This document shows, in pieces, positions 8,499 through 17,107 of a stretch of DNA of 64,000 nt. The translations under genes were made by a program, and so were the position numbers. Numbering within the stretch: position 1 is the first letter of the stretch; each line of letters starts with the position of its first letter. Location: assembly GCF_020554865.1 (NCBI RefSeq), contig NZ_JAJCIC010000012.1, positions 1 through 64,000 on the forward strand, written 5' to 3'. Below the pieces are notes generated by a model. The model searched no databases. It was not told the origin of the DNA and worked only from the letters and a program-made list of their open reading frames with translations. The DNA is from Lacrimispora sp. 210928-DFI.3.58. GTDB taxonomy: Bacteria; Bacillota; Clostridia; Lachnospirales; Lachnospiraceae.

Positions 8499-10178
8499 TC
8501 ACTTCAGACGCTTCAGCGCAATGCGTATCTCCACTGTGGTTTCCTCATAAGCCCTGCTGGACACATGAAGGCTTGCATCCTCCTCATAGTGGAGCCGCAG
8601 CCTGTCCTCAATATTTCCCAGGGCATAGCCGGAAAATTCCGTTTTCTTATCTGCCGCAGCTCCTTCGAAGCCGCAGCCGTTATCTGTCACACGGAATACC
8701 ATTTCCCCGTCCTCAATGCCTCCGTAGATGCGGATAAAGCCGCCCTGCTCCATATTTCCAAAGCCATGGACCAGGCTGTTTTCCGCCAGCGGCTGAAGCA
8801 GGATCTTGATAATGCGGTAGCCGTTTATCTTCGTAGAAATGTCCATCTCATAATCAAATTTGTCGCTGAATATGGTCTTCTGGATCTTCAGATAGTCCTC
8901 CACATGGCGCACCTCATGCTCCACCGGTATGGTCTCCGCCCCCTTACTGAGACCGATCCGCAGCATATCAGACAGATCCACCACGATCTGCCCGATCTCT
9001 GCCTTTTTCCCTGACAGGGAATACCAGTAAAGGGAATCCAGTGTATTGTATAGAAAATGTGGGTTGATCTGGGCCTGGAGCACACGCATCTCCGCCTGGC
9101 GCTTCTGCTTTTCGCTTATCTGCACCTGGCGCTTCTCCTCCTCCAGCATGGCAATGTACTCCTCCAGCCTCATACACATGGAGTCAAAGCTCCTCCCCAG
9201 ATCCCCGATCTCATCCAGGCCGCTAAAATGGTTCCGCACAGAGAGCTCTCCCCGCTCCACTGCCTTTGCATTGTCTCTGAGCTTTGCCAGGGGAATTACC
9301 ATGGAGCGTGAAATGTAGTAAGCCAGGCCAAAGCAGATCACAGCGATCCCCGCTGATATGGCAAACATCTGGCGCACAGCCGCATTTCTGTCTGCGTACA
9401 TGGCTTCCTTGTCCATAATACAGCTGATGGTCCAGCCATTGATCCGGATCTTAGTATCATTGAGAAAATACCTGGATGCCTCCCGCTCCTTCCACAGCTC
9501 TTCATCTCCATAAATGATCTTATCTCCGTTGTGGAGGATCAGGCTGCATTCCAGATTTTTCTCCAGGTCTTCCATATAGCCAAAAAGCTTTTCCGCCTCG
9601 ATGTTCACCACCATATAAGCCTCATGCTCTGCACTGAAGCTTCCGTTAGGAACACGGAGGATAACAGGAAGGACTTCCTTCCCCGATCTCCTGTTCATGA
9701 CCGGGACATCGGACCAGTAGATGAGCCTGCGAAGCTTTGTCTCCCGGATCATTTCCTCTGCGTCATAGCTCATGGGGTAATTATCGCCATAGAACCATTT
9801 TCCCTTTAATATCATGCCTGTGGACTCAATAAATTCGTTTTGGATCTGCAGCTGGGTCAGCACGGGGCTGATCCTGGACTGGGCCAGAAGATATTCCCTG
9901 TTGCTTCCGGTCACGTCCAGGCGGATAGCCTCCTGTATCTCCTCCCCCACTGCGCTGTAATGGATCAGGTTAATGATATTGGAAAGCTCTGTACTGACAT
10001 ATTTCGAGGTCTGCTCCACTGTCTGGCTGATAATGCGGTCGATCTTTTTATCATAAATATCCTGGATGCTGGAGACGGCAACATACACCAGCCCTCCCCA
10101 CATCAGCACGATCGTAGCCAGTGCAACCAGCAGGATTTTTTGAAACAGCTTCAGATTCTTAAACAGCTTTCGGAACAC
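8499..10178 (-). CDS. YesM-type sensor histidine kinase
   Basis: A 559-aa membrane kinase. A TM helix at about 14-36 is followed by an extracellular sensor region of roughly 230 residues, a second TM near 270-290, a HAMP segment near 290-345, a short coiled coil (MLEEEKRQVQISEKQKRQAE), the His_kinase domain with H374 in QINPHFLYNTL, and a HATPase domain with N-box LLQPLAENSLVHGF and G-box VTDNGCGF. The start codon is GTG, preceded by AAAGGGG. The extracellular domain probably detects the oligosaccharide directly or through the binding protein of the same locus. The kinase and its regulator lie inside the operon they probably control. Confidence 0.87.
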   Translation of the reverse strand: MFRKLFKNLKLFQKILLVALATIVLMWGGLVYVAVSSIQDIYDKKIDRIISQTVEQTSKYVSTELSNIINLIHYSAVGEEIQEAIRLDVTGSNREYLLAQSRISPVLTQLQIQNEFIESTGMILKGKWFYGDNYPMSYDAEEMIRETKLRRLIYWSDVPVMNRRSGKEVLPVILRVPNGSFSAEHEAYMVVNIEAEKLFGYMEDLEKNLECSLILHNGDKIIYGDEELWKEREASRYFLNDTKIRINGWTISCIMDKEAMYADRNAAVRQMFAISAGIAVICFGLAYYISRSMVIPLAKLRDNAKAVERGELSVRNHFSGLDEIGDLGRSFDSMCMRLEEYIAMLEEEKRQVQISEKQKRQAEMRVLQAQINPHFLYNTLDSLYWYSLSGKKAEIGQIVVDLSDMLRIGLSKGAETIPVEHEVRHVEDYLKIQKTIFSDKFDYEMDISTKINGYRIIKILLQPLAENSLVHGFGNMEQGGFIRIYGGIEDGEMVFRVTDNGCGFEGAAADKKTEFSGYALGNIEDRLRLHYEEDASLHVSSRAYEETTVEIRIALKRLK

Positions 10179-10220
10179 GATCCCTACCCCTTTCGCGGCT
10201 TTTCTTTCATTTTACACGAA

Positions 10221-11942
10221 TCAGCAGCCGCAAACAATAGAAATTGCAAACCTTCCGTCACGGTCCGGCCTTAACCGGTACTCCCTGGCCTTAAAGCCTC
10301 CTGCCAGGAAAAAGATGTCCTCTGCCTTACATTCTGCCTTGTACTCAGCCTCACATTGCAGGAAAACCCTCTGGCCGATGAGAGGCAGGACAAATTCCGC
10401 CTGATCCTTTAGGCAGTCCGGAACCCGGCCTGTGATCAGGATACGCTCATCCTCAAATTTCCACTGTATGCTGCACCGGGACTGCTGCATACGCTCATGT
10501 CCTGCGGAAACCAGGGATGCATCTGTCTTGACGGTCCATGCCCCCTGATCGGCATCCATTACCCCATCGGTGTCAAAGCAGGTGGCATATACGGTCTTTC
10601 CCACTGTCATCTCGATTCTGGGAGTCAGCGGCCTGTGCTCTGCCTTCCTCACACTCTGCTGCATATTGTGAGCTTCAAACAGGGAGTATTCTGTCATGGA
10701 CGAGGCGATCACCGGCCCCATCTTTCTGTGCCACAGCATGGAAAGTGTTCCTCCGGAGGTATGGCCGCCCTTCAGATATTCAAAATCATAGGCTGTCACC
10801 GTACCGATCCATGGCCCCTTGTAAATGCGCCAGGTGTCGATGGTAGGATAATATGCCATCCCCTGCTTCTCCTCTGCCGGAAGGCTGCACCTCTCCCAGG
10901 GCTCTACCCCGTGATCCAGCACAGAGGTCAGGGATTTTGCATGGCTGAATGCGTGATGGATACAGGGCGTCTCCCCGTGGGAGTGATAATCAGGCCCTCC
11001 ATAGAGAAATCCCTCATGTGTACAGGCCTTATAGAGAAGCAGATTTCTGTAGGCAGCCTCGGAAAACTGGGGCTCCTCCTGTCCCCACATCCCGTAGCCC
11101 TCCTGACATCCGTCAGAGGTTCTGCTCCCCCAGTAGGTCCATTTAAAATTCCTTGTTCCAAAGCTGTTGTCCCAGCCTCCGTCAGGAAGCATAAAGTCCA
11201 GATGGGTCTTAAGAAGCCCTCTCACCTTCCTAAGAGCTTCCTCATCCTCCATCACCCTGGCATACATGAGAAGCTCCGGTATGGACTCCTCCACATTGTA
11301 GCCGATATCTACCGGACGGCAGCCTCTCTTTGTGACGTGCTCCATGGGCTTTCCTTCCCCATAGAGGAAGCCGTCCTCTGTGATATGGGAAAGGCAGGCC
11401 TTTGCCATCTGCCTGGCTCTCGCCTTGTAATCCTCCCGGCCTCTGTAGCTTCCCAGCAGCGCCATGGCTGCAGCTGTGGCTGCATGGTAGTTGATATTCG
11501 TCACAAACTCCATGGTGAGATTTTGGTAGATCCAGCCTCCCATCCGGTCAAGGCGCTCCTCAAAGCGCTTCCTGTCCGCCTCTTTTAACAAGTGTCCATG
11601 ATTTTCCAGGGCCTCACACAGGCTGATAACAGAAAAGACTGTGATCCCGTTCCATGGGCTCTGGGCATCATTGTACATGCTACCATCATCGCACAGCAGG
11701 TTTTCCCCCCAGTCAAAGAGCCTGAGCGCCGCCTTCTGATAGCTTCCGCCTCCATAGCGGTCCTCCAGATAGAGCAAAGGATAGATGAAATCCGTACAAC
11801 GCCCATGGATCGTCATGCAGGCCGGACAGAGGATCCCTCCGTCCAGCCTTTTGTTGCCTGTATCATGTACCTGGAGCTCTAAAAGCCTGTCGGCCCAGGT
11901 CTTTAACAGTTCTTCGTATTCATCTGCATAATGGTTTTTCAA
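10221..11942 (-). CDS. Unassigned alpha-toroid plus beta-domain protein, polysaccharide-lyase-like
   Basis: A cytosolic protein of about 573 aa with no signal peptide that I cannot place in a named CAZy family. The first 350 residues are helical with paired aromatic segments, as in (alpha/alpha)n toroids, and include TNINYHAATAAA, a spot where Asn and His of toroid lyases occur. The last 200 residues look like beta-sandwich (SGGTLSMLWHRKMGPVIASS, then repeated short strands), resembling the heparinase II/III or PL8-like layout. A TTG start at 11942 has AAGGAG nine bases upstream; a longer TTG start at 11975 is possible. It overlaps the GH3 gene end by 23 bp. The locus suggests action on uronate/HexNAc oligosaccharides. 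An intracellular exo-lyase or an unsaturated-product processing enzyme are alternatives. Confidence 0.6.
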   Translation of the reverse strand: MKNHYADEYEELLKTWADRLLELQVHDTGNKRLDGGILCPACMTIHGRCTDFIYPLLYLEDRYGGGSYQKAALRLFDWGENLLCDDGSMYNDAQSPWNGITVFSVISLCEALENHGHLLKEADRKRFEERLDRMGGWIYQNLTMEFVTNINYHAATAAAMALLGSYRGREDYKARARQMAKACLSHITEDGFLYGEGKPMEHVTKRGCRPVDIGYNVEESIPELLMYARVMEDEEALRKVRGLLKTHLDFMLPDGGWDNSFGTRNFKWTYWGSRTSDGCQEGYGMWGQEEPQFSEAAYRNLLLYKACTHEGFLYGGPDYHSHGETPCIHHAFSHAKSLTSVLDHGVEPWERCSLPAEEKQGMAYYPTIDTWRIYKGPWIGTVTAYDFEYLKGGHTSGGTLSMLWHRKMGPVIASSMTEYSLFEAHNMQQSVRKAEHRPLTPRIEMTVGKTVYATCFDTDGVMDADQGAWTVKTDASLVSAGHERMQQSRCSIQWKFEDERILITGRVPDCLKDQAEFVLPLIGQRVFLQCEAEYKAECKAEDIFFLAGGFKAREYRLRPDRDGRFAISIVCGC

Positions 11943-13638
11943 GAGGCCACACTCCTTCCGGTACGATCCCGCCAAACAGGACTCCTGCTGTCACCTTGAT
12001 ATTCTCCGGCGAGGTGGCAAAGGTGACCACCACGTTTTCTGCATTTTTCGGGATGGTAAGCTCCTCATAGGGCGTATTGGACACCACGATGATCTTTTTA
12101 TCTGTCAGCCCGATAAACTGCTCCAGCCACTCCCTGTTGGCAAGCTTTCCGCGGATAAAATAGCTGGTAAATACAATGGTGTCAAAGCCTTCCGCTGCCT
12201 TCCAGATCCGCTCCTTATCCTTCTCATCATAGGTGTAATCCGTCTCCAGGTAAGCTACATTCTCTCCATAAGCAATGCAGTTTTCAAACAGGATGCCGGA
12301 GTGCCACTGCATGGTATTGTAGTTCTTTACCTTCTGCTCTACCACCAGGACCTTCTCCTCCTTCTTTAGAGGAAGAGCGCCCTCCTCCTGCCTGCCGATC
12401 AGAACGGAGCGCCTTGCAACAGTTCCTGCCAGCCTGCGGATAGCGCTGTCGCCGATCACTGCCTCAGGACTGATCCCGTGATCCTCACTGTCAAAGAACA
12501 GGCCGTAACGGTACTTTAACTCCAGCACACGGTATACCTTTTCATCCAGGGAGCTCTCCGGCAGGATCCCTTCTGTCACAAAGCGGCGTATCTCCGCCAC
12601 GGTCTCTTCCACCAGCTGGTTTTCTGCCTTCATGAGCACCAGATCGGCTCCTGCCTCCAGGGCCATGGCGCAGGCATGGGCCACACCGTATCTCGTGGCA
12701 ATGGCTCCCATTGTCATGCTGTCTGTGGTGATCACGCCCTCAAAGCCCAGCTTCTCCCGAAGAAGCCCTGTCACTACCTTTTTGGACACGGTAGCAATAT
12801 TGTCCGGGTCAATAGCCGGGAAAATACTGTGGGCGATCATGATAGACGGCAGGACTCCCGCCTTGATCAGCCTCTTATAGGGAAGAAGCTCCCTCTTCAT
12901 CATGGTATCATAGTCCACATCGATCACAGGCACCTGGAAATGGGCGTCAATGTCAGAATGGCCTCTTCCCGGGAAATGCTTTCCTGTTGCGATCATTTTC
13001 CCTTCTGCAAAGCCCCGGCAGCTCTCTAACGCATATTCTGCCACATCCTCCGCATTATCAGAGTAAGCCCTGGTGTAGATCTCCGGGTTTCTGGGGTCGG
13101 AGTTGACATCCAGCACAGGGGAGTGCACCCAGTTAAAGCCCACGACCTTGCTCTGCTTTGCCACGGCCTTTGCAACCTCATAGGCCATAGACGGGTCATT
13201 GGTGGCGCGGATACCCATAGGCTTTGGGAACAGGTTTACCCCTCCAAAGCAGAAGTCTGCGCTGCTTCCTCCCTCCTGGTCGTAGGAAAAATGTAAGGGG
13301 ATGGAAAGCCTGCGCCTTCTGGCTGCTGCCTGGAGCCCGTCCAGCACCTCCTTGTACTCGGAGGCCGTACAGATGGGGGCTTCGTCCTTGTACTTGCAGC
13401 CGGATTCTCCCTCTACAGACACCACCTTTTTGTTGCTCTTCGGATCCACATAGCTGCCGAAGGTCCTCATATCGCAGGAGAGGCGAAGGCCGCCGCAGTG
13501 ATATTTTTCAATAAACTCATAGATATGGCGGCGGGGAACTGCCCCGGCAAAGCCCAGGGTCAGCACAGCGCCGATCTTTTCATCCAGTGTCATCTGCTCG
13601 ATCAGATGGTTGATATAGCCGTTTGTCCGTTTCAGCAT
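11920..13638 (-). CDS. GH3 beta-N-acetylhexosaminidase, NagZ type
   Basis: A 572-aa cytosolic glycoside hydrolase with a TIM barrel and a second alpha/beta domain. KHFPGRGHSDIDAH at 220-233 is the NagZ-group loop that carries the catalytic Asp-His pair (H233 as acid/base). D306 in TTDSMTMGAI is the nucleophile. The early PLHFSYDQEGG and NWVHSPVLDVNSDPRNP segments are GH3-typical. The start at 13638 follows TAAGGAGGAAG, making longer upstream starts unlikely. NagZ-type enzymes remove terminal beta-GlcNAc (sometimes by phosphorolysis); with GH88 this allows stepwise dismantling of uronate-HexNAc chains. Muropeptide recycling is the alternative, but the operon context argues against it. Confidence 0.85.
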   Translation of the reverse strand: MLKRTNGYINHLIEQMTLDEKIGAVLTLGFAGAVPRRHIYEFIEKYHCGGLRLSCDMRTFGSYVDPKSNKKVVSVEGESGCKYKDEAPICTASEYKEVLDGLQAAARRRRLSIPLHFSYDQEGGSSADFCFGGVNLFPKPMGIRATNDPSMAYEVAKAVAKQSKVVGFNWVHSPVLDVNSDPRNPEIYTRAYSDNAEDVAEYALESCRGFAEGKMIATGKHFPGRGHSDIDAHFQVPVIDVDYDTMMKRELLPYKRLIKAGVLPSIMIAHSIFPAIDPDNIATVSKKVVTGLLREKLGFEGVITTDSMTMGAIATRYGVAHACAMALEAGADLVLMKAENQLVEETVAEIRRFVTEGILPESSLDEKVYRVLELKYRYGLFFDSEDHGISPEAVIGDSAIRRLAGTVARRSVLIGRQEEGALPLKKEEKVLVVEQKVKNYNTMQWHSGILFENCIAYGENVAYLETDYTYDEKDKERIWKAAEGFDTIVFTSYFIRGKLANREWLEQFIGLTDKKIIVVSNTPYEELTIPKNAENVVVTFATSPENIKVTAGVLFGGIVPEGVWPLEKPLCR

Positions 13639-13649
13639 CTTCTTCCTCC

Positions 13650-14495
13650 TTAACCCTTTACAGCGCCGTCTGTCACGCCGTTCATGAAATATTTGTTGCA
13701 GAATAAGTATACGATCAGCATTGGCAGGATGGAGATGGCCGCTCCTGCCATCATCAGATGCCACTCAGCAGCAGCGGAAGCACCGTACTTTAACTGTACA
13801 ACGCCCACGGTCAGAGGACGCAGCTCCGGCATCGTCATGGTAAATACAGAGGATGTAATATAGTCATTCCAGGAATGGCGGAACTGGAACAGGGCCACCA
13901 CTGCCAGGATCGGCTTTAAGAGAGGCAGAAGCACCAGGCTGAAGGTCCGAAAAGGTCCGCAGCCGTCCAGCATAGCTGCCTCGTCAAGCTCCTTTGGCAG
14001 GCCTGCGATAAAGCGGGTGATCAGGAAAATGTTGGTACCCTGGGCGCCGATCCCAATGAGGATGATGGGCCACAATGTATTGTGGATATGGCATTTTACT
14101 GCCAGAAGGTATAAGGGCCTTAAGGTAACGGAGCCCAATGCGATGAACATGGTAGCCATATACAGGCTGTAGATCAGCTTCTTTCCGGGGAACTCCCTGC
14201 GCTCTAAGCAGTAGGCTGTGAGAGCTGACAGGATCACTGCTCCGATGGTGGAGAAGAAGCAGATGAAAATACTGTTGAAGGTGTAGCTTGCGAAGTTGGC
14301 CTTTTCCCACACCTCTGCGAAGTTCTTAAACTGAGGCGCCTTTGGAAGGAGGCTCCCGCCTGAGAGCATTTCCATGTTGGTCTTTAAGCTGCCGAACACA
14401 GCGTAGACAACGGGATATATGGTGATAAGCGCCACAATGGCAAGAACGATATATAAAATGGTTTTTGTGACAATGCGTTTTCCCTTTGCACCCAT
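13650..14495 (-). CDS. ABC sugar transporter permease, MalG-like (GH88 locus)
   Basis: A 281-aa CUT1 family inner-membrane permease with six predicted helices. The EAA loop reads ELDEAAMLDGCGPFRTF at about 180-196, where it contacts the ATPase. The start at 14495 has AAGGAGGAG upstream. It ends 12 bp before the GH3 start and follows the MalF-like gene by 13 bp. No ATPase gene is in the operon, so it must use a shared MsmK-type ATPase from elsewhere, which is usual for this family in Firmicutes. Confidence 0.88.
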   Translation of the reverse strand: MGAKGKRIVTKTILYIVLAIVALITIYPVVYAVFGSLKTNMEMLSGGSLLPKAPQFKNFAEVWEKANFASYTFNSIFICFFSTIGAVILSALTAYCLERREFPGKKLIYSLYMATMFIALGSVTLRPLYLLAVKCHIHNTLWPIILIGIGAQGTNIFLITRFIAGLPKELDEAAMLDGCGPFRTFSLVLLPLLKPILAVVALFQFRHSWNDYITSSVFTMTMPELRPLTVGVVQLKYGASAAAEWHLMMAGAAISILPMLIVYLFCNKYFMNGVTDGAVKG

Positions 14496-14508
14496 GGTTT
14501 CTCCTCCT

Positions 14509-15432
14509 TTAATATGTCTCATTCATGCTCTTGCTCCAGCGCAGGTAGATAATCGTGATAACGCCTACCAGGATGGCTGTTGCAAAGGCTACTGTTGCGC
14601 CGTATCCGTACTGGAGTACGATATTGCCGCCGGCATCGCCCATAGGGAACATGAGGCGGTAGATATAGAGGTAGAGCACCTCTGTCTTGTTGTCAGGACC
14701 GCCGGAGGTCAGCACCATGATATTTTCGTAATCCTTAAAGGCCTGCGTGAGAGCCAGCATGATCACCATCTGGCTTATGGGAGCCATCATGGGGATGGTG
14801 ATATAGCGCAGCTTCTTCCAGCCTGTGGCTCCGTCGATCTCGGCACTCTCATAGATATCAGCCGGGATGGTCTGAAGACCGGACAGGAAATAGATCATGT
14901 AGTTACCAACAGCACCCCACACTGCCACAAAGAGCACGGTCAGCATGGAAAACTTGCTTCCGAACCAGTTGATCGGCTTGCTTATAAGGCCTGTGGCCAT
15001 AAGGATCTGGTTTACCGTGCCGTTATAGGGATTGAAGATCAGGTAAAATACCATACTCATAACAGACACGCTGATGATGGTGGGCATAAAGAATACGGTA
15101 CGGAAGATCATACGCCCCTTCAGCTTTGTATTCAGGATAAATGCCAGCACAAAGGAAATGGGGATGGTCAGCACCAGCTTTCCTGCTGCGTAAATGATGG
15201 TATTTTTCAGCGCATTGAAGAACATTTCATCCTGAAAAAGCTTACCGAAATTGGCAAGTCCGTTGAATTTGTAATCACCAAAGGAGGTGTAGTGGAAAAA
15301 CATATTTTTTAAGATCCACCCAATCGGATAGAGGGCGAATATTACCAGGAAGAACAATCCCGGCAGAAGCATAAGATACACAACTTTATTTTTTTTGACC
15401 TGTTCCCAAAGCCCTGTTTTTTTCCTTTCCAT
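14509..15432 (-). CDS. ABC sugar transporter permease, MalF-like (GH88 locus)
   Basis: A 307-aa CUT1 permease with a positively charged N-terminus, a first helix at YLMLLPGLFFLVIFALYP and the EAA loop DIYESAEIDGATGWKKL near residue 200. ATG 15432 is chosen for the AAAGG upstream; a start at 15471 would add 13 hydrophilic residues. It forms the translocation channel with the MalG-like partner encoded just downstream. Confidence 0.88.
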   Translation of the reverse strand: MERKKTGLWEQVKKNKVVYLMLLPGLFFLVIFALYPIGWILKNMFFHYTSFGDYKFNGLANFGKLFQDEMFFNALKNTIIYAAGKLVLTIPISFVLAFILNTKLKGRMIFRTVFFMPTIISVSVMSMVFYLIFNPYNGTVNQILMATGLISKPINWFGSKFSMLTVLFVAVWGAVGNYMIYFLSGLQTIPADIYESAEIDGATGWKKLRYITIPMMAPISQMVIMLALTQAFKDYENIMVLTSGGPDNKTEVLYLYIYRLMFPMGDAGGNIVLQYGYGATVAFATAILVGVITIIYLRWSKSMNETY

Positions 15433-15476
15433 AGCCTTTACCTTTCTATTTACTCCTGTTTTTGAGCGCAAAAAGA

Positions 15477-15525
15477 GCCCTCCGATGTCTGTACCATGTA
15501 TTCCTTCCGGATTCCATCGAAGGGC
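15477..15525 (-). other. Stem-loop between binding-protein and permease genes
   Basis: gccctccgatg (15477-15487) and catcgaagggc (15515-15525) pair at 10 of 11 positions around a 27-base loop. No T-tract follows. Such hairpins behind binding-protein genes usually protect the upstream mRNA, giving more binding protein than permease. Confidence 0.5.
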
Positions 15526-15558
15526 CCATATCTTTTCAGCCTTCCGGCCTTTCCTTCC

Positions 15559-16938
15559 TTACTTTACGATGATCGGCTCCAGATCTCCTGAAGATATTGC
15601 TTCCTCCAGTGCGCCATTGTAGCTCTCTGTCATCTGCGCTACCGCATCCTCCACAGACATTTCTCCGAAGATAACAGAGGCAAATGCATCATAGAAGGTC
15701 TTTCCTTCAATCACCAGTCCTGCCATCTCAGGTGCAAGAGGAGCAATGGTATCTGTGTCATTTAAGGTAAAGTACTCAGCGCCGTATGCAGTAGCAGGCT
15801 TTGCCTTCTCTGCTACGCTGGGCACAACGATGATACCGTAGCCCTGCTCGTGATAACCGATCATGTAGTCGTCAGAGGTCATGAATTTCATGAACTCATA
15901 TGCTTCCTTGGGGTGCTTTGTCTGGCTGGAGATCACGAAGCTTCTTCCTGCGGAGTTCATGGTGTTCACGCCGTCCACTACGCCGTCATAGGTGGGAAGA
16001 ACGGATGCTGCCCAATTCTGCTCTGTCGGGAACTGGGAATCATACACTGCAACCTCCCAGTAGCCGGACATGTACATACCGATGTTGCCCAGTGCAAACT
16101 GTGCACGAAGGGGATCAATGTCAAGAGACTCACAGCCGGGGAAGAAGGAGCCGTCCTGGTACATATCTGCAAATACCTGTGCGATCTTTGCATACTCGTC
16201 AAAGTTGTACTTGCCTTCCTCAAAGTCATAGTAGAACATATCGGAGAGTCTTGCCACCTCATCTAAGGAGCGGTAAAGAGCACTGTAGGAGTTCTTTAAG
16301 TTCATGGCAAAGCCGTATACGCCCTCAGAGCTCAGCTTCTCTGTGATGATCTTTGCATACTCTCTCAGTTCCTCCATGCTCTTTGGCGGAGCCTCCGGGT
16401 CTAAGCCGGCCTTCTCAAACACGTCCTTGTTGTAGATCAGACGGAAGGTATTGCCGAACTGGGGAAGGGAATAGATCTTCCCGTCATACATGTTGATATT
16501 CTGAACTCCCAGGGTATCGCCGTACTTCTCCCTGTCCTCGTCAGTGAGGTATTCATCTAAGGGGATGATCATATCCTTCTTGATATAAGGAGTGATCTCA
16601 CTCTTTGCGCGGAAAATATCCGGCGCCTGGTTGGACTGGAAGGACAGCTCTAAGTTGTTGTCATAGTTTTCTGTCATAGCCTCATAGGAGACTTCAATGT
16701 TCATGTCATTGGTGGAGTTGAACTCATCGATCTTCTTCTGCACATACTCCATGTCATGGCGCTGGTTGGACCAGTACACCAGCTTGATCTTCTCTCCATC
16801 CTGAGCCTCTGCCTGTGTGCCTGCTGCCTGGGCTCCTGCGCCCGTAGTATTCTCTGTTGATGCAGTGGGGCCGCATCCGCTTAATGCCATAGCTGCTGCC
16901 ATCATAATGCCAATGGTACCTACGTATAACCTTCTCAT
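15559..16938 (-). CDS. Sugar-binding lipoprotein of the GH88 locus
   Basis: A 459-aa extracellular family 1 solute-binding protein. The signal peptide MRRLYVGTIGIMMAAAMALSG ends in a lipobox with Cys in ALSGCGP, so it is anchored to the membrane face. The mature protein starts with a Gly/Ala/Gln-rich linker, then KIKLVYWSNQRHDMEY, typical of oligosaccharide binders. It is the first gene of the operon, with RBS GGGAGGG and promoter at 16973-17001. It delivers oligosaccharide to the two permeases and may also inform the YesM-like kinase. Confidence 0.9.
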   Translation of the reverse strand: MRRLYVGTIGIMMAAAMALSGCGPTASTENTTGAGAQAAGTQAEAQDGEKIKLVYWSNQRHDMEYVQKKIDEFNSTNDMNIEVSYEAMTENYDNNLELSFQSNQAPDIFRAKSEITPYIKKDMIIPLDEYLTDEDREKYGDTLGVQNINMYDGKIYSLPQFGNTFRLIYNKDVFEKAGLDPEAPPKSMEELREYAKIITEKLSSEGVYGFAMNLKNSYSALYRSLDEVARLSDMFYYDFEEGKYNFDEYAKIAQVFADMYQDGSFFPGCESLDIDPLRAQFALGNIGMYMSGYWEVAVYDSQFPTEQNWAASVLPTYDGVVDGVNTMNSAGRSFVISSQTKHPKEAYEFMKFMTSDDYMIGYHEQGYGIIVVPSVAEKAKPATAYGAEYFTLNDTDTIAPLAPEMAGLVIEGKTFYDAFASVIFGEMSVEDAVAQMTESYNGALEEAISSGDLEPIIVK

Positions 16939-16972
16939 TTTTTAGGTTCCCTCCCTTAATTTTTATGGCTTA

Positions 16973-17001
16973 ATTATAGCAACCACTTCTTTTCTTCTCA
17001 A
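16973..17001 (-). promoter_or_regulatory. Promoter of the GH88 utilisation operon
   Basis: Minus-strand TTGAGA (16996-17001) and TATAAT (16973-16978) are 17 bases apart, 35 bp before the binding-protein ATG. This probably drives the whole 12-kb run to the terminator at 4850. The adjacent upstream bases would be the place for YesN binding, but I see no clear direct repeat. Confidence 0.65.
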
Positions 17002-17038
17002 TTGGGCAGATTTTTGTTCTGGGGGGATATTTTTCCGC

Positions 17039-17070
17039 AAAAAAACAGGGGATAATTTTTCTATCCCCTG
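17039..17070 (-). terminator. Terminator of the ATP-grasp/esterase unit
   Basis: A 9-bp perfect stem (caggggata 17046-17054, tatcccctg 17062-17070) is followed on the minus strand by seven T residues. It lies 38 bp after the ATP-grasp stop and separates this unit from the GH88 promoter. Confidence 0.85.
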
Positions 17071-17107
17071 CTGTTTTTCAAAATTTGTCACCCTTTTTTC
17101 GATGCAT

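Noticed and set aside
10497..11588. 363-codon plus-strand frame inside the lyase-like gene
   Set aside because: Although long, it lacks an RBS and family features. The minus-strand frame has coupled starts with its operon and a sensible protein composition.
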